Positions 7,817-17,442 are shown, counted from the stretch's first letter. The stretch is DNA of 64,000 nt from Micromonospora sp045209745 (GCF_045209745.1 NZ_CP109273.1:3658001-3722000); one strand, 5' to 3'. Translations and numbers: made by a program. The notes: generated from the sequence alone by a model not told the origin.

Positions 7817-10054
7817 GTGACAGGGGGACCCGAGATGGGGACAAGACCGGTGACGGTGCGGCTGGCGCGGTGGAGCGCCGAGCACCCGTGGCGGGCGATC
7901 GCACTGTGGGCCGTGTTCGTGGCGGTGTGCTTCGTGGGCGGCAACGCCGCCGGCCTCAACGAGGCCACCAGCGGCGACCAGGCGATCGGCGAGGCGGGGC
8001 GCGCCAGCCTGATCGTGGACGCCGGCGACTTCAACGACCCGGCCGTGGACAACGTCCTCATCACCTCCCGCGGCGGTGCGTTGGACCAGGCGGCGGCGAA
8101 GGCTGCGGCCGACGACGCGGCGGCCCGGCTGCGTACGGTCGTCGGGGTCGCCGAGGTGGGCCAGCCGGTGACCGCCCGGGACGGCTCGGCGCTGCTGCTG
8201 CCGGTCACCATGTCCGGCGACCCGGAGTCCGCCTCGGACCGGGTGCAGCCGTTGCGCGACGTCACCGCCAGCGTGCAGGCCGCACACCCGCAGTTGCGGG
8301 TCGAGCAGGTCGGCGGGCCGTCGATCGGCCAGGCCCTCGACGACACCCTGGGCAAGGACTTCAAGCGCGCCGAACTGCTCAGCCTGCCGGTCACCCTGGC
8401 GATCCTGATCCTCGCGTTCGGCGCGCTGATCGCGGCCAGCGTGCCGGTGCTGCTGGCGTTGTCCTCGGTCGCCGCCGCGATGGGTCTGTCCACCCTCGCC
8501 TCGCACCTGGTGCCGGCCACCGACACCACAGCCCCGGTGATCCTGCTGATCGGCATGGCGGTCGGGGTCGACTACTCGCTGTTCTACATCCGTCGAGAGC
8601 GGGAGGAACGCGCCAAGGGGCGATCCGGCCTCGCTGCGGTGGAGATCGCCGCGGAGACCTCCGGACACGCCGTGGTGGTCTCCGGCCTCGCGGTGATGAT
8701 CTCGATGGCCGGGCTGCTGCTCGCCGGCGACGTGGTCTTCTCGTCCCTCGCGGTCGGCTCGATCCTCGTGGTCGCCGTCGCGGTGACCGGTTCGCTGACC
8801 GTGCTGCCCGCCCTGCTGGCCAAGCTCGGCCGCTGGGTCGACCGGCCGCGGGTGCCGCTGCTCTGGCGGCTGACCGCGCCGCGCACCGGCCAGCACGGCG
8901 GCCCACGCCCGCCCCGGCTCTGGCCGGCGGTGCTCCGGCCCGCGCTGCGCGCCCCGGTGGCGACGCTGGTCATCTCGGTCGGGCTGCTGCTCGCGCTGGC
9001 CGCGCCCGCGCTCGGCATGAAGTTGAAGTTCCCCGGCATGGAGGACCTGCCGCGCACCACCCCGGCCATGCAGGCGTACGACCGGCTCACCGCCGCCTTC
9101 CCGAGCACCGGCACCAATCACGTGGTGGCCGTCCAGGCGCCGGCCGAGCAGGCCGAACGGGTGCACGCCGCCCTCACCGACCTGTCCACCCGGGCCGCCG
9201 GCGATCCGTTGTTCGCCCCGACCGAGGCGGACGGCCCGAAGATCGAGGTGTCGGCCGACCGGCGGGTGTCGGTGTTGGACGTCGCCACCCCGTACGCCAG
9301 TCGGGACGACCGGTCGGTGCAGTCGCTGGAGAGGCTGCGCGGGGACCTGGTCCCGGCCGAGCTGCGCGGCATCCCCGGCATCGAGTACGCGGTCGGCGGC
9401 AGCGTGGCCGACAGTGCGGACTACGCGCAGCACGTCCGGGACAAGTTGCCGCTGGTGATGGGCTTCGTGCTGGTGCTGACCTTCCTGGTCATGGTGCTCA
9501 CCTTCCGGTCGGTGGTGATCGCGGCGAGCTCGATCGCGCTGAATCTGCTCTCCGCCGGCGCCGCGTACGGGTTGCTGGTGCTGGTCTTTCAGGGCGAGTG
9601 GGCCGAGGGGCTGCTCGGCTTCACGTCGATGGGCGCGATCGTGTCCTGGCTGCCGCTGTTCCTCTTCGTGGTGCTCTTCGGCCTGTCGATGGATTACCAC
9701 GTCTTCGTGGTCAGTCGGATCCGGGAGGGGATCCGGGCCGGCATGCCCAACCGCGACGCCGTGTCGTACGGGATCACCTCGTCGGCCGGGGTGGTGACCA
9801 GCGCGGCGGTCGTGATGGTCGGTGTCTTCTCGATCTTCGCCACGCTGAGCACGATTGACATGAAGCAGCTCGGCATCGGCCTGGCGGCGGCGATCCTGTT
9901 GGATGCCACGATCATCCGGGGTGTGGTGTTGCCGGCGCTGATGACCCTGCTCGGTGACGCCAACTGGTGGGCCCCGCGCTTTTTGCGCCCCCGCCCGGCA
10001 CCCGCCCCCACCGATCCGCCCGCACCCGCTCCGGAGTTGGTGTCGGTGTCCTGA
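7817..10054 (+). CDS. MMPL-family membrane transporter
   Basis: A 745-residue RND-superfamily exporter of the MMPL type. The two halves each have one N-terminal helix, a soluble loop (about 40-185 and 395-540) and five helices. The conserved functional motifs in the fourth helices are GMAVGVDYSLFYIRREREE and FGLSMDYHVFVVSRIREG, with the Asp-Tyr pair used in proton relay. Relatives export lipids or small molecules; the substrate here is unknown. The GTG at 7817 follows GGGGG; an internal ATG at 7835 is an alternative. It is a single gene, ending before a large hairpin at 10096. Confidence 0.9.
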   Translation: MTGGPEMGTRPVTVRLARWSAEHPWRAIALWAVFVAVCFVGGNAAGLNEATSGDQAIGEAGRASLIVDAGDFNDPAVDNVLITSRGGALDQAAAKAAADDAAARLRTVVGVAEVGQPVTARDGSALLLPVTMSGDPESASDRVQPLRDVTASVQAAHPQLRVEQVGGPSIGQALDDTLGKDFKRAELLSLPVTLAILILAFGALIAASVPVLLALSSVAAAMGLSTLASHLVPATDTTAPVILLIGMAVGVDYSLFYIRREREERAKGRSGLAAVEIAAETSGHAVVVSGLAVMISMAGLLLAGDVVFSSLAVGSILVVAVAVTGSLTVLPALLAKLGRWVDRPRVPLLWRLTAPRTGQHGGPRPPRLWPAVLRPALRAPVATLVISVGLLLALAAPALGMKLKFPGMEDLPRTTPAMQAYDRLTAAFPSTGTNHVVAVQAPAEQAERVHAALTDLSTRAAGDPLFAPTEADGPKIEVSADRRVSVLDVATPYASRDDRSVQSLERLRGDLVPAELRGIPGIEYAVGGSVADSADYAQHVRDKLPLVMGFVLVLTFLVMVLTFRSVVIAASSIALNLLSAGAAYGLLVLVFQGEWAEGLLGFTSMGAIVSWLPLFLFVVLFGLSMDYHVFVVSRIREGIRAGMPNRDAVSYGITSSAGVVTSAAVVMVGVFSIFATLSTIDMKQLGIGLAAAILLDATIIRGVVLPALMTLLGDANWWAPRFLRPRPAPAPTDPPAPAPELVSVS

Positions 10055-10095
10055 CCTGCGCTACCGCGCCGCCCGCCTGCGGGCCTAGCCCGCGC

Positions 10096-10153
10096 CGATC
10101 TAGGGAGAATCGTCGCTAGTGGATCTCCATCCACGATGATTTTCCCTAGATCG
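10096..10153. terminator. Long imperfect hairpin between convergent genes
   Basis: The arms CGATCTAGGGA (10096-10106) and TCCCTAGATCG (10143-10153) pair perfectly. They continue inward with imperfect pairing (GAATCGTCG...GTGGAT against ATCCACGATGATT) to a CTCC loop. It sits between convergent stops at 10054 and 10172 and likely terminates both. Its length and AT content are unusual for this genome, which suggests a dispersed repeat used as a terminator. Confidence 0.7.
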
Positions 10154-10171
10154 ACGCCTGCGGGGGTGGGG

Positions 10172-11014
10172 TCAGGGGAGGGGGCAGGCTTTTCGCCACG
10201 CATCCAACGTGCGGTCCTTGCGGATCGACGCGAAGCCGTAGCCGACGGTGGTCACGCAGAAGTCGTCGGTCGACCCGACGTACTCGACGTGGAAGACCGG
10301 CTTGCCGGCATCGGCGAACGGCAGCAGCTTGGCGCACTGGTTCAGCCGGACGCACTCCTCGTTGACCGCGAAGTCGAAATCCGGGGCCAGCGCGGCGAGC
10401 TGCGGCACGTCGTTGACCAGCCCGGGGGAGAGGCTCAAGGAGCGGGCCAGCTCGGCCAGCCGGCGGTTGAACAGCAGTTGGTCGTCGAAGTCGAGCGGGA
10501 AGCCGGTGCGAGACGCGTACCCGTCGGCGTCGGCGAACGCGACCGCGCCGAAGCCCTTGCCCCGGCAGAGCCGGAACCGGTCGGCCAGCACCGGCTCGAG
10601 CGCGTCCCAGCCCCGGACGTCCAGCCACCGGCTGTCGGGTCGGCGCCCGGCCGAGCCCTGTACGACGGCCGGGATCCGGCTGGCGTCCGGGTCGGCGGCG
10701 CGGACCGACCCGACGTGCACCTGGCAGATCAGCCGGCGGTCCCGGGAGCGCAGCTCGGCGGTCTGCGCGGCGGTGGTGGCCACGGGGTCGAGCAGGAAGA
10801 CGTCCGCGTCCGCCGCCGCGTCGAGGGGGCCGCTGAGCTGCCATTGCCACTGCCAGTGGCGAGCCTGGGCGGTCGGCCACGCGGTGGGCGCGCCGGGCGG
10901 GGTCAGCTCGGGTCGGCACCCGTACGCCGGCACCAACAGGACGAGTGCGACGCCGGTCGACAGGACGCGGCGCAGTGGGCGTACGGCGGCGCGTCTCCGC
11001 GGCCGGTTCCGCAT
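10172..11014 (-). CDS. GH114-like (endo-alpha-1,4-polygalactosaminidase fold) lipoprotein
   Basis: A 280-residue secreted protein. A basic N-terminus and hydrophobic core end in LLVPAYGC, a lipobox-like sequence, so it is probably a lipoprotein. The body fits the GH114/DUF297 TIM-barrel family: WQWQLSG near the start, ADVFLLDP, ICQVHVGSVR, SRWLDVRGWDALEPVLADRFRLCRGKGFGAVAFADADGY and DFAVNEECVRLNQC. Family members cleave alpha-1,4-galactosaminogalactan-type polymers. The real substrate is not known. It is transcribed toward the MMPL gene. Confidence 0.75.
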   Translation of the reverse strand: MRNRPRRRAAVRPLRRVLSTGVALVLLVPAYGCRPELTPPGAPTAWPTAQARHWQWQWQLSGPLDAAADADVFLLDPVATTAAQTAELRSRDRRLICQVHVGSVRAADPDASRIPAVVQGSAGRRPDSRWLDVRGWDALEPVLADRFRLCRGKGFGAVAFADADGYASRTGFPLDFDDQLLFNRRLAELARSLSLSPGLVNDVPQLAALAPDFDFAVNEECVRLNQCAKLLPFADAGKPVFHVEYVGSTDDFCVTTVGYGFASIRKDRTLDAWRKACPLP

Positions 11015-11130
11015 CGGCAGCTCCCGGGTCCCGGACGGCCCGTCGCCGCCCTCACCGGTACGCCGCCCTCACGCTCCGGCCCGACGTACCTCACCGGGTC
11101 AACGAGCGCGGGGGCGTGCACGACGCGCGG

Positions 11131-12273
11131 TCAGCGCGGCGCCGCGAAGACCTGCGTCCAGTACGGTCCGTTGCTGCTGGCGATGCCGACGCCGATCTCG
11201 GTGAACGCGCAGTTCAGGATGTTGGCCCGGTGGCCGGAGCTGTTCATCCAGGCGTCCATCACCGCGGCCGGGGTCTTCTGGTTCCAGGCCACGTTCTCGC
11301 CGTAGGTGCGCCAGGCGTAGCCGACGCGGTCCAACCGGACACCGCTGTTGCTGCCGTCGCTGCCGGTGTGCGACATGTTCTGGTGGTCGGCCTGGTCCTG
11401 GCTGTGCCGCTGGGCGGCGGTCATCAGCTTGTCGTCGATGCCCAGCGCCGTGCAGCCGGCCTTGGCTCGCTCGGCGTTGACCAGGTCCACCACCTCGCGG
11501 GCCTGGGCGCTGACGGCGCCGTTGGAGCCGTTGGAGCCGTTGGAGCCGTTGGAGCCGTTGGAGCTGGTGGTCGTGCTCGGTGCGTTGCTGCGCTCGACGC
11601 TGCGTCGGGACGCGGCATTGGTCCGCGATGACACCGGGGTGGGCTTGACGACCTTGCTCGGCGAGGGGCTCGGCCGCGCCGGGGTGGGCGTGGCGGACGG
11701 GGAGGGAGCGGCGAGGGTGTCGAGGGTCGGCTGTTCGGTCGGCACCGCCGACGCGTCGAAGTTGTCGTCGACGGCCGTCGGCTGACCGGCCCCGTCGTCA
11801 CCGCCGGGCAGCGCGAGCGCGCCGACGCCGAAGCTCACCACGAGAGTGGCCGCCGCGGCGGCGCCACCGATCATCAGTGGCCGGCGCCAGCGGCGCGGGG
11901 AGCGGTGCCGACCCTCGCCGGGTCGGCCGGTGACGCCGGCACCGGCGTGCCAGCCATCGGTCGTCTCGGGGTCGGCGTCGGTGTGCCAGCCGCCGGTGGT
12001 GTTCTCGACCGGGCGGCTGTTCTCGCCGTCCGGCTGATGGGCCGGCCAGGCGGCGGTGTGGGCGTCGGTCGAGGCAGCAGGGCCTGTCGGGTCCGACTGC
12101 CGGCCGGTGGGCTGCTCCCGGTGCCACTCGTCGCCGGGCTGGTCGGGGTCGTCACCGAACAGGTAGGTCGAGCGGGGCTCCGGGCGGTCGTGCAGCCAGG
12201 TCGGCTCGTCGGTCGGCCGCTCGGCGCGCCGGGGGGCGCCGCTCGGGTCCATCGGGTCGCTCCAGCCGTACAC
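11131..12273 (-). CDS. CAP-domain (SCP/PR-1-like) membrane-anchored protein
   Basis: The 380-residue protein has a hydrophilic cytoplasmic N-terminus rich in Asp, Pro and Trp (about 1-130). One transmembrane helix follows (about 133-155, MIGGAAAAATLVVSFGVGAL), then a Pro/Thr/Ser linker with five Ser-Asn-Gly repeats (about 240-255). The C-terminal CAP domain (about 260-380) contains VVDLVNAERAKAGC, HSQDQADHQNMSHTGSDG, YGENVAW and SSGHRANILNCAFTEIGVG. Secreted bacterial CAP proteins have unknown enzymatic roles. The topology places the CAP domain outside. Confidence 0.88.
   Translation of the reverse strand: MYGWSDPMDPSGAPRRAERPTDEPTWLHDRPEPRSTYLFGDDPDQPGDEWHREQPTGRQSDPTGPAASTDAHTAAWPAHQPDGENSRPVENTTGGWHTDADPETTDGWHAGAGVTGRPGEGRHRSPRRWRRPLMIGGAAAAATLVVSFGVGALALPGGDDGAGQPTAVDDNFDASAVPTEQPTLDTLAAPSPSATPTPARPSPSPSKVVKPTPVSSRTNAASRRSVERSNAPSTTTSSNGSNGSNGSNGSNGAVSAQAREVVDLVNAERAKAGCTALGIDDKLMTAAQRHSQDQADHQNMSHTGSDGSNSGVRLDRVGYAWRTYGENVAWNQKTPAAVMDAWMNSSGHRANILNCAFTEIGVGIASSNGPYWTQVFAAPR
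11521..11565. repeat. Five tandem 9-bp units inside the CAP gene
   Basis: Five copies of GTTGGAGCC (the last ends in T) encode the (Ser-Asn-Gly)n linker on the minus strand. The units are nearly identical at the DNA level, so copy number probably varies between strains by slippage. The likely effect is only on linker length. Confidence 0.85.
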
Positions 12274-12501
12274 GCCTATGCCTCCACGGGTCGGTTGCGG
12301 GCCGGGCTGACGCTACGGCGCGTCCGCGACGTGCGGCAATGTGGCTAAGGAAGAGTTAAGGGGAAGCCGGACGTCAGGGTGCGAACTTCCGTGGATCCGG
12401 GCGTACAGTAAAGGCGTCCGGACAGAGCGTGTCCGTGCCTTGCGGCAGCCCCCCGAAAAGTGGACAGGTCGACGTGGAGATGATCTACGGCCTGCGAGAA
12501 C

Positions 12502-12534
12502 TTGACGAAGGAGGGGTTTGCGGCTCAATATATA
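12502..12534 (+). promoter_or_regulatory. Candidate promoter for the small coiled-coil gene; gap 12274-12644
   Basis: TTGACG (12502-12507) and an AT-rich TATATA (12529-12534) are the only -35/-10-like pair in this 371-base gap. The spacing is 19-21 bases depending on register, longer than ideal. The rest of the gap holds the upstream region of the CAP gene, with nothing else recognisable. Confidence 0.3.
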
Positions 12535-12644
12535 GGTGTCGCCAGTCGCGCCCGGTCATGTCCAGATACAGCCTGGAATGACAGCCGCGTACAAATGGGC
12601 GCGCGTTGGCCGGCCTTTCCGGCAGCGCATATCAAGGAGTCAGC

Positions 12645-12839
12645 ATGGCGAAGGCCCTCTACGGCCACGTAGGTGCAGCGCCCGACCGGCGTCTGCTCGA
12701 CGAGGTCACCCGACTGCGTGCCAGGGTTCAGGCACTGGAGTTCGAGATCACGCGTCTGCGTGCCGACAATGATCGGCTCGCGGCGGCTGCGGCGGAGGCG
12801 GACGATCTTCTCCGTCTGGCCGAGCCGGCGCTGACCTGA
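12645..12839 (+). CDS. Small conserved-looking coiled-coil protein (64 aa)
   Basis: ATG at 12645 with AAGGAG 5 bases upstream opens a 64-residue protein beginning AKALYGHVGAAPDRRLLDEV. Residues 17-50 form a heptad-repeat coiled coil (LLDEVTRLRARVQALEFEI and TRLRADNDRL). No membrane segment or enzyme motif is present. I recall similar short proteins in other actinobacteria but cannot name a function. Its place upstream of smc is suggestive but not coupled: 361 bases and a hairpin lie between. Confidence 0.75.
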   Translation: MAKALYGHVGAAPDRRLLDEVTRLRARVQALEFEITRLRADNDRLAAAAAEADDLLRLAEPALT

Positions 12840-12882
12840 TCTCCGCACGCAGCAAAAAAACTGAATCGCACCATCGCAAAAA

Positions 12883-12912
12883 TGCGCGCCGACACGCCTG
12901 TGCCGGCGCGCA
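12883..12912 (+). terminator. Hairpin after the coiled-coil gene; gap 12840-13200
   Basis: A perfect 9-bp stem TGCGCGCCG / CGGCGCGCA (12883-12891 with 12904-12912) lies 44 bases past the stop at 12839. No T-run follows. The remaining ~290 bases before smc hold the smc promoter region and no convincing gene; GATCTTGCA at 12951 resembles one arm of the dispersed palindrome. Confidence 0.45.
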
Positions 12913-13200
12913 ACACTGTCCGGCCCCTTTCGGCGCCGACGATTTGTGATCTTGCAATCGGTAGCGCGGGAACCGGCCTGTGGTATCCGAATAGCGCGCC
13001 GACCGATAAGCCGATCATGAACGACGCTTGTCTCGTCGCGGCCGGCAGAACACCAGTGCGGTCGCCTCTCGCGCCCTCGACGCACGCGACCCGGGGCGGG
13101 TCGCATGCCGGCCCGCTCCCACCACCGGGTTAGTCTGCGAGCTCACCCAGGTCCCCACAGCCGGCGACGGTACGGCGGCCACCGGACGAGGATTGAGAAG

Positions 13201-16200
13201 GTGTATCTCAAGAGCCTGACGGTGCGAGGGTTCAAATCCTTCGCCTCCGCCACGACGTTGAAGCTGGAGCCCGGGATCACCTGCGTGGTGGGCCCCAACG
13301 GCTCGGGCAAGTCCAACGTCGTCGACGCCATCGCCTGGGTCCTCGGCGAGCAGGGCGCCAAGGCACTGCGCGGCGGCAAGATGGAGGACGTCATCTTCGC
13401 CGGCACCGCCGGCCGGGCGCCGCTGGGACGCGCCGAGGTCACCCTCACCATCGACAACACCGACGGCGCGCTGCCGATCGAGTACACCGAGGTCTCCATC
13501 ACCCGCCGGATGTTCCGCTCCGGCGAGAGCGAGTACGAGATCAACGGCAACTCCTGCCGGTTGCTCGACATCCAGGAGCTCCTGTCCGACTCCGGCATCG
13601 GCCGGGAGATGCACATCATCGTCGGACAGGGCCGCCTCGACGGCATGCTGCACGCCAAGCCGGAGGACCGCCGGGCGTTCATCGAGGAGGCGGCCGGCGT
13701 CCTCAAGCACCGCAAGCGCAAGGAAAAGGCGCTGCGCAAGCTCGACGCGATGCAGATCAACCTCAACCGCCTCACCGACCTCACCGCCGAGCTGCGCCGG
13801 CAGCTCAAGCCGCTGGGCCGGCAGGCGGAGGTGGCCCGACGTGCCGCCGCCATCCAGGCCAACCTGCGCGACGCCCGGCTGCGCCTGCTCGCTGACGACC
13901 TGGCCACCCTGCGGAACACCCTCGACCGGGAGATCGCCGACGAGACGGCACTGCGGGAGCGGCGCGAGCAGATCGAGGGCGGGCACGCCGAGGTGCAGGG
14001 CCGGCTCGGCGAGCTGGAGGCGGCGCTGGCCGAGGACGCTCCGCTGCTCGCCGCCGCCCAGGACACCTGGTACAAGCTGTCCGCCCTGCAGGAACGCTTC
14101 CGCTCGATCGAGCAGTTGGCCCGGGAGCGGCTGCGGCACCTCAGCGCCAGTGGCGATGACGAGCGGCCCGGCCGCGACCCGGAGCAGCTGGAAGCCGAGG
14201 CGGAACGGGTCCGCGAGCAGGAGGAGGAGCTGCGCGGGGCGCTCACCGACGACCAGATCCGGCTGGCCGAGGCGGTCGAGCACCGTCAGGAGCTGGAGCG
14301 GCAGCTCGCCGCCGCCGAGCGGGAGTTGGTCGCCGCGGCCAAGGCCATCGCGGACCGGCGGGAGGGGATGGCCCGGCTCACCGGCCAGGTCAACTCGGCC
14401 CGGACCCGGACCACCAGCGCCAGCGAGGAGATCGAACGGCTCGCCGTCGCGCACGCCGACGCGCTTGGCCGCGCCGAGCAGGCGCAGGCTGACCTGGACG
14501 CGGTCGCCGCCCAGTCCACCGAGGCCGACCGGGACAACGCGGACCTGGACGCCCGGCACGCCGAGGCGGTCGCCGTGCAGGAGCGGGCGCAGGCCACCGT
14601 ACGATCGCTGGCCGACGCCGAGCGGGCGACCGAGAAGGACGCCGCCACCTGGAAGGCCCGGGAGGAGGCGCTCGCACTGGGTCTGCGGCGCAAGGACGGC
14701 ACGGGCGCGCTGCTCGCCCGTGCCGGCGACGTGCCCGGCCTGCTCGGCAGCCTCGCCGGGCTGCTCACCGTCGCGCCGGGCCACGAGGCCGCGCTGGCCG
14801 CCGCGCTCGGTGGCCTCGCCGACGCGGTCGCTGTCAGCGGGGTGGACGAGGCCGTCGAGGCGATGCGGCTGCTGAAGATCTCCGACGCCGGCCGGGCCGG
14901 CCTGCTCGTCGGCAGCCCGGCGGGACCCGGCATGACCGGCTCCGCCGACGCGCTGCGCCCGAAGTTGCCCGACGAGGCCCGGTGGGCCCCAGACCTGGTG
15001 GAGTGCAGCGCCGAGCTGCGTCCGGCGGTGCACCGGGCACTGCGGGACGTGGCGCTCGTCGATGATCTCGCCGCCGCGGCCGAGTTGGTCGCCAGCAACC
15101 CCGAGCTGCGGGCGGTCACCCCGGACGGTGACGTGGTCGGGGCGTACGCGGCTGCCGGCGGGTCGGCCAAGGCCCCCAGCTACATCGAGGTGCAGGCGGC
15201 CGTCGAGGAGGCCCGCACCAACCGGCTCGCCGCCGAGCGCTCCGGCGCGGAGCTGCGGGACCAGCTCGTCGAGGCGCGCGCCGAGGTGGCCGCCGCCAAG
15301 GAGGCTGTGCAGCACGCCGCCGCCGAGAAGCGCGAGGCGGAGAGCCACCGCAACGCCGCCGCCCGCCGGCTGGCCGAGCTGGGCGCGGCGGCCCGCTCCG
15401 CGAAGGCGGAGACCGACCGCCTCGGTGACTCCCGAGCCCGCGCCGAGGCGGCCCGGCAGCGGGACCTCACCACGCTCGACGAGTTGGAGGAGCGGCTGCG
15501 GCTGGCCGAGGAGACCCCGGTCGACGCCGAGCCCTCCGCCGAGGAGCGGGACCAGCTCGCCGCGATGGTGCCGCAGGCCCGGCAGAACGAGATGGAGGTT
15601 CGGCTCGCGGTGCGTACCGCCGAGGAGCGGGTCTCCTCGATCGCCGGCCGGGCCGACTCGCTGGCTCGGCAGGCCAGCGCGGAGCGGGCCGCCCGGGAAC
15701 GCGCCGCAGCCCGGCGGGCTGCGCGCACCCGGGGCGCGGGCATCGCCCGGGCCGTCGCCGGTGGCGCCCGGGAGGCACTCACCCGGCTCACCACCTCGAT
15801 CGCGACGGCCGAGGAGCACCGCGACGCGGTCGCCCTGGAACGCGCCGCGCGCGAAGCAGAGTTGCAGGAGGTACGCGGGGCAGCCAAGCGTCTCGGCGCG
15901 GAGTTGGAGCGGCTGACCAGCCAGGTGCACCGCGATGAGGTGGCCCGCGCCGAGCAACGGCTGCGCATCGAACAGTTGGAGGCGAAGGCCGCCGAGGACT
16001 TCGGGTTGGACGTGGAGACCCTGGTCGCCGAGTACGGCCCCACCCAGCCCGTCCCGCCGACCCAGGTCGACGTCGCGGAGGCCGAACGCGACGGCCTGCC
16101 CGTGCCCGAGCCGGTGCGCTACGAGCGGCCGGTGCAGGAGAAGCGAGCCGCGAAGGCGGAACGCGAACTGACCCTGCTGGGCAAGGTCAACCCGCTCGCG

Positions 16201-16815
16201 CTGGAGGAGTTCGCCGCGCTGGAGGAGCGCTACAAGTTCCTCTCCGAGCAGTTGGAGGACCTCAAGGCCACCCGTCGGGACCTGCTCACCGTGGTCAAGG
16301 ACGTGGATGAGCGGATCCTGGAGGTCTTCGCCAGCGCCTTCGAGGACACCGCGCGGGAGTTCGAGCAGGTGTTCACAGTGCTTTTCCCCGGCGGTGAGGG
16401 GCGGCTGATCCTCACCGACCCGGAGGACCTGCTCACCACCGGGGTCGAGGTGGAGGCCCGCCCACCGGGCAAGAAGATCAAGCGGCTGTCGCTGCTCTCC
16501 GGTGGCGAGCGGTCGCTGACCGCGGTGGCCATGCTGGTGGCGATCTTCCGCGCCCGGCCCAGCCCGTTCTACATCATGGACGAGGTGGAGGCGGCCCTGG
16601 ACGACGTCAACCTGGGCCGGCTGATCACGTTGCTGGCACAGTTGCGGGAGAAGAGTCAGCTGATCGTCATCACGCACCAGAAGCGGACGATGGAGATCGC
16701 CGACGCGCTCTACGGCGTCACCATGCGCAGCGGGGTCACCCAGGTGATCAGCCAACGGCTCAACCGGGCCGACGAGGACGACCAGCGGCAAGGCCGCGGC
16801 GAGGAGAACGAGTAG
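13201..16815 (+). CDS. smc: Chromosome segregation protein SMC
   Basis: A 1204-residue SMC ATPase that organises and segregates the chromosome with ScpA/ScpB. It starts YLKSLTVRGFKSFA with Walker A GPNGSGKSN at about 32-40. Two long coiled coils (about 170-495 and 665-1010) flank the hinge (about 500-655, from DGTGALLARAG to GGSAKAPSYIE). The C-terminal head has the signature LSGGERSLT (about 1099) and Walker B FYIMDEVEAALDD (about 1123). The GTG at 13201 matches the family start; an upstream extension to 13105 lacks homology. The stop overlaps the next start by one base (16815). Confidence 0.97.
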   Translation: MYLKSLTVRGFKSFASATTLKLEPGITCVVGPNGSGKSNVVDAIAWVLGEQGAKALRGGKMEDVIFAGTAGRAPLGRAEVTLTIDNTDGALPIEYTEVSITRRMFRSGESEYEINGNSCRLLDIQELLSDSGIGREMHIIVGQGRLDGMLHAKPEDRRAFIEEAAGVLKHRKRKEKALRKLDAMQINLNRLTDLTAELRRQLKPLGRQAEVARRAAAIQANLRDARLRLLADDLATLRNTLDREIADETALRERREQIEGGHAEVQGRLGELEAALAEDAPLLAAAQDTWYKLSALQERFRSIEQLARERLRHLSASGDDERPGRDPEQLEAEAERVREQEEELRGALTDDQIRLAEAVEHRQELERQLAAAERELVAAAKAIADRREGMARLTGQVNSARTRTTSASEEIERLAVAHADALGRAEQAQADLDAVAAQSTEADRDNADLDARHAEAVAVQERAQATVRSLADAERATEKDAATWKAREEALALGLRRKDGTGALLARAGDVPGLLGSLAGLLTVAPGHEAALAAALGGLADAVAVSGVDEAVEAMRLLKISDAGRAGLLVGSPAGPGMTGSADALRPKLPDEARWAPDLVECSAELRPAVHRALRDVALVDDLAAAAELVASNPELRAVTPDGDVVGAYAAAGGSAKAPSYIEVQAAVEEARTNRLAAERSGAELRDQLVEARAEVAAAKEAVQHAAAEKREAESHRNAAARRLAELGAAARSAKAETDRLGDSRARAEAARQRDLTTLDELEERLRLAEETPVDAEPSAEERDQLAAMVPQARQNEMEVRLAVRTAEERVSSIAGRADSLARQASAERAARERAAARRAARTRGAGIARAVAGGAREALTRLTTSIATAEEHRDAVALERAAREAELQEVRGAAKRLGAELERLTSQVHRDEVARAEQRLRIEQLEAKAAEDFGLDVETLVAEYGPTQPVPPTQVDVAEAERDGLPVPEPVRYERPVQEKRAAKAERELTLLGKVNPLALEEFAALEERYKFLSEQLEDLKATRRDLLTVVKDVDERILEVFASAFEDTAREFEQVFTVLFPGGEGRLILTDPEDLLTTGVEVEARPPGKKIKRLSLLSGGERSLTAVAMLVAIFRARPSPFYIMDEVEAALDDVNLGRLITLLAQLREKSQLIVITHQKRTMEIADALYGVTMRSGVTQVISQRLNRADEDDQRQGRGEENE

Positions 16816-17435
16816 TGGCTCGGGAACGCGCGACGGCGCTCCTGCTGGACTTCGACGGCGTACTGCGCCGGTGGGATCCGGCGGTGGCCGCCGGTGTCGA
16901 GCGGGAGTACGGCCTGTCCGAGGGGGTGCTCGGCGAGATCGCCATGCAGTGGGGCCGGCTTCAGCCGGTGCTCACCGGCCAGGTCAGCCACGCCGAGTGG
17001 GTGAGCAGCGTGGCGGACGCGCTCGCTGAGCCGGCCGGTGGCCCGGACCGGGCCCGTGCGGCGGTGGAGCAGTGGCAGAGCTACCGGGGCGAGGTGGACA
17101 CCGAGGTGCTCGACTTCGTCCGGGAGGTACGCGCCGCCGGGATCAGGGTTGGACTGGGCACCAACGCCACCGACCTGCTCGACGCCGACCTGGCCGTGCT
17201 CGGGCTGGCCGACGAGCTGGACGTGGTGGTCAACTCGTCGGCGGTCGGGGTGCACAAGCCCGCCCCGGAATACTTCCAGGCCGCCTGCGTGGCTCTGGCC
17301 ACCCCGCCGGCCCGGGTCCTCTTCGTCGACGACGAGGACTGGGCCGTGCGGGGTGCCCGGTCCGCCGGGCTGTCCGCGCACCGCTGGGGCGGACACGCCG
17401 ACCTTCGGTACCTGCGGGCGGCCCTGGACTACTGA
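16815..17435 (+). CDS. HAD-superfamily hydrolase
   Basis: A 206-residue HAD phosphatase. The nucleophile motif is LLDFDGVLRRWD (Asp at about 11 and 13). The motif II region is LGTNATD, the Lys motif is HKPAPEYF, and the acidic motif IV is VLFVDDEDWAVRGAR. The cap is small and alpha-helical. Substrate unknown; such proteins dephosphorylate sugar phosphates or nucleotides. The GTG overlaps the smc stop, so it is coupled to smc translation. It converges on the DinB gene with a 7-base gap. Confidence 0.85.
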   Translation: MARERATALLLDFDGVLRRWDPAVAAGVEREYGLSEGVLGEIAMQWGRLQPVLTGQVSHAEWVSSVADALAEPAGGPDRARAAVEQWQSYRGEVDTEVLDFVREVRAAGIRVGLGTNATDLLDADLAVLGLADELDVVVNSSAVGVHKPAPEYFQAACVALATPPARVLFVDDEDWAVRGARSAGLSAHRWGGHADLRYLRAALDY

Positions 17436-17442
17436 GCGCTCG

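Noticed and set aside
11521..11565. Possible CRISPR-like repeat
   Set aside because: It is a codon-periodic coding repeat (9 bases) inside the CAP gene.
13015..16791. Long open frame antisense to smc (1258 codons)
   Set aside because: It is a high-GC shadow: Gly/Leu/Arg-rich with no domain, and the smc frame on the plus strand is a complete recognised gene.
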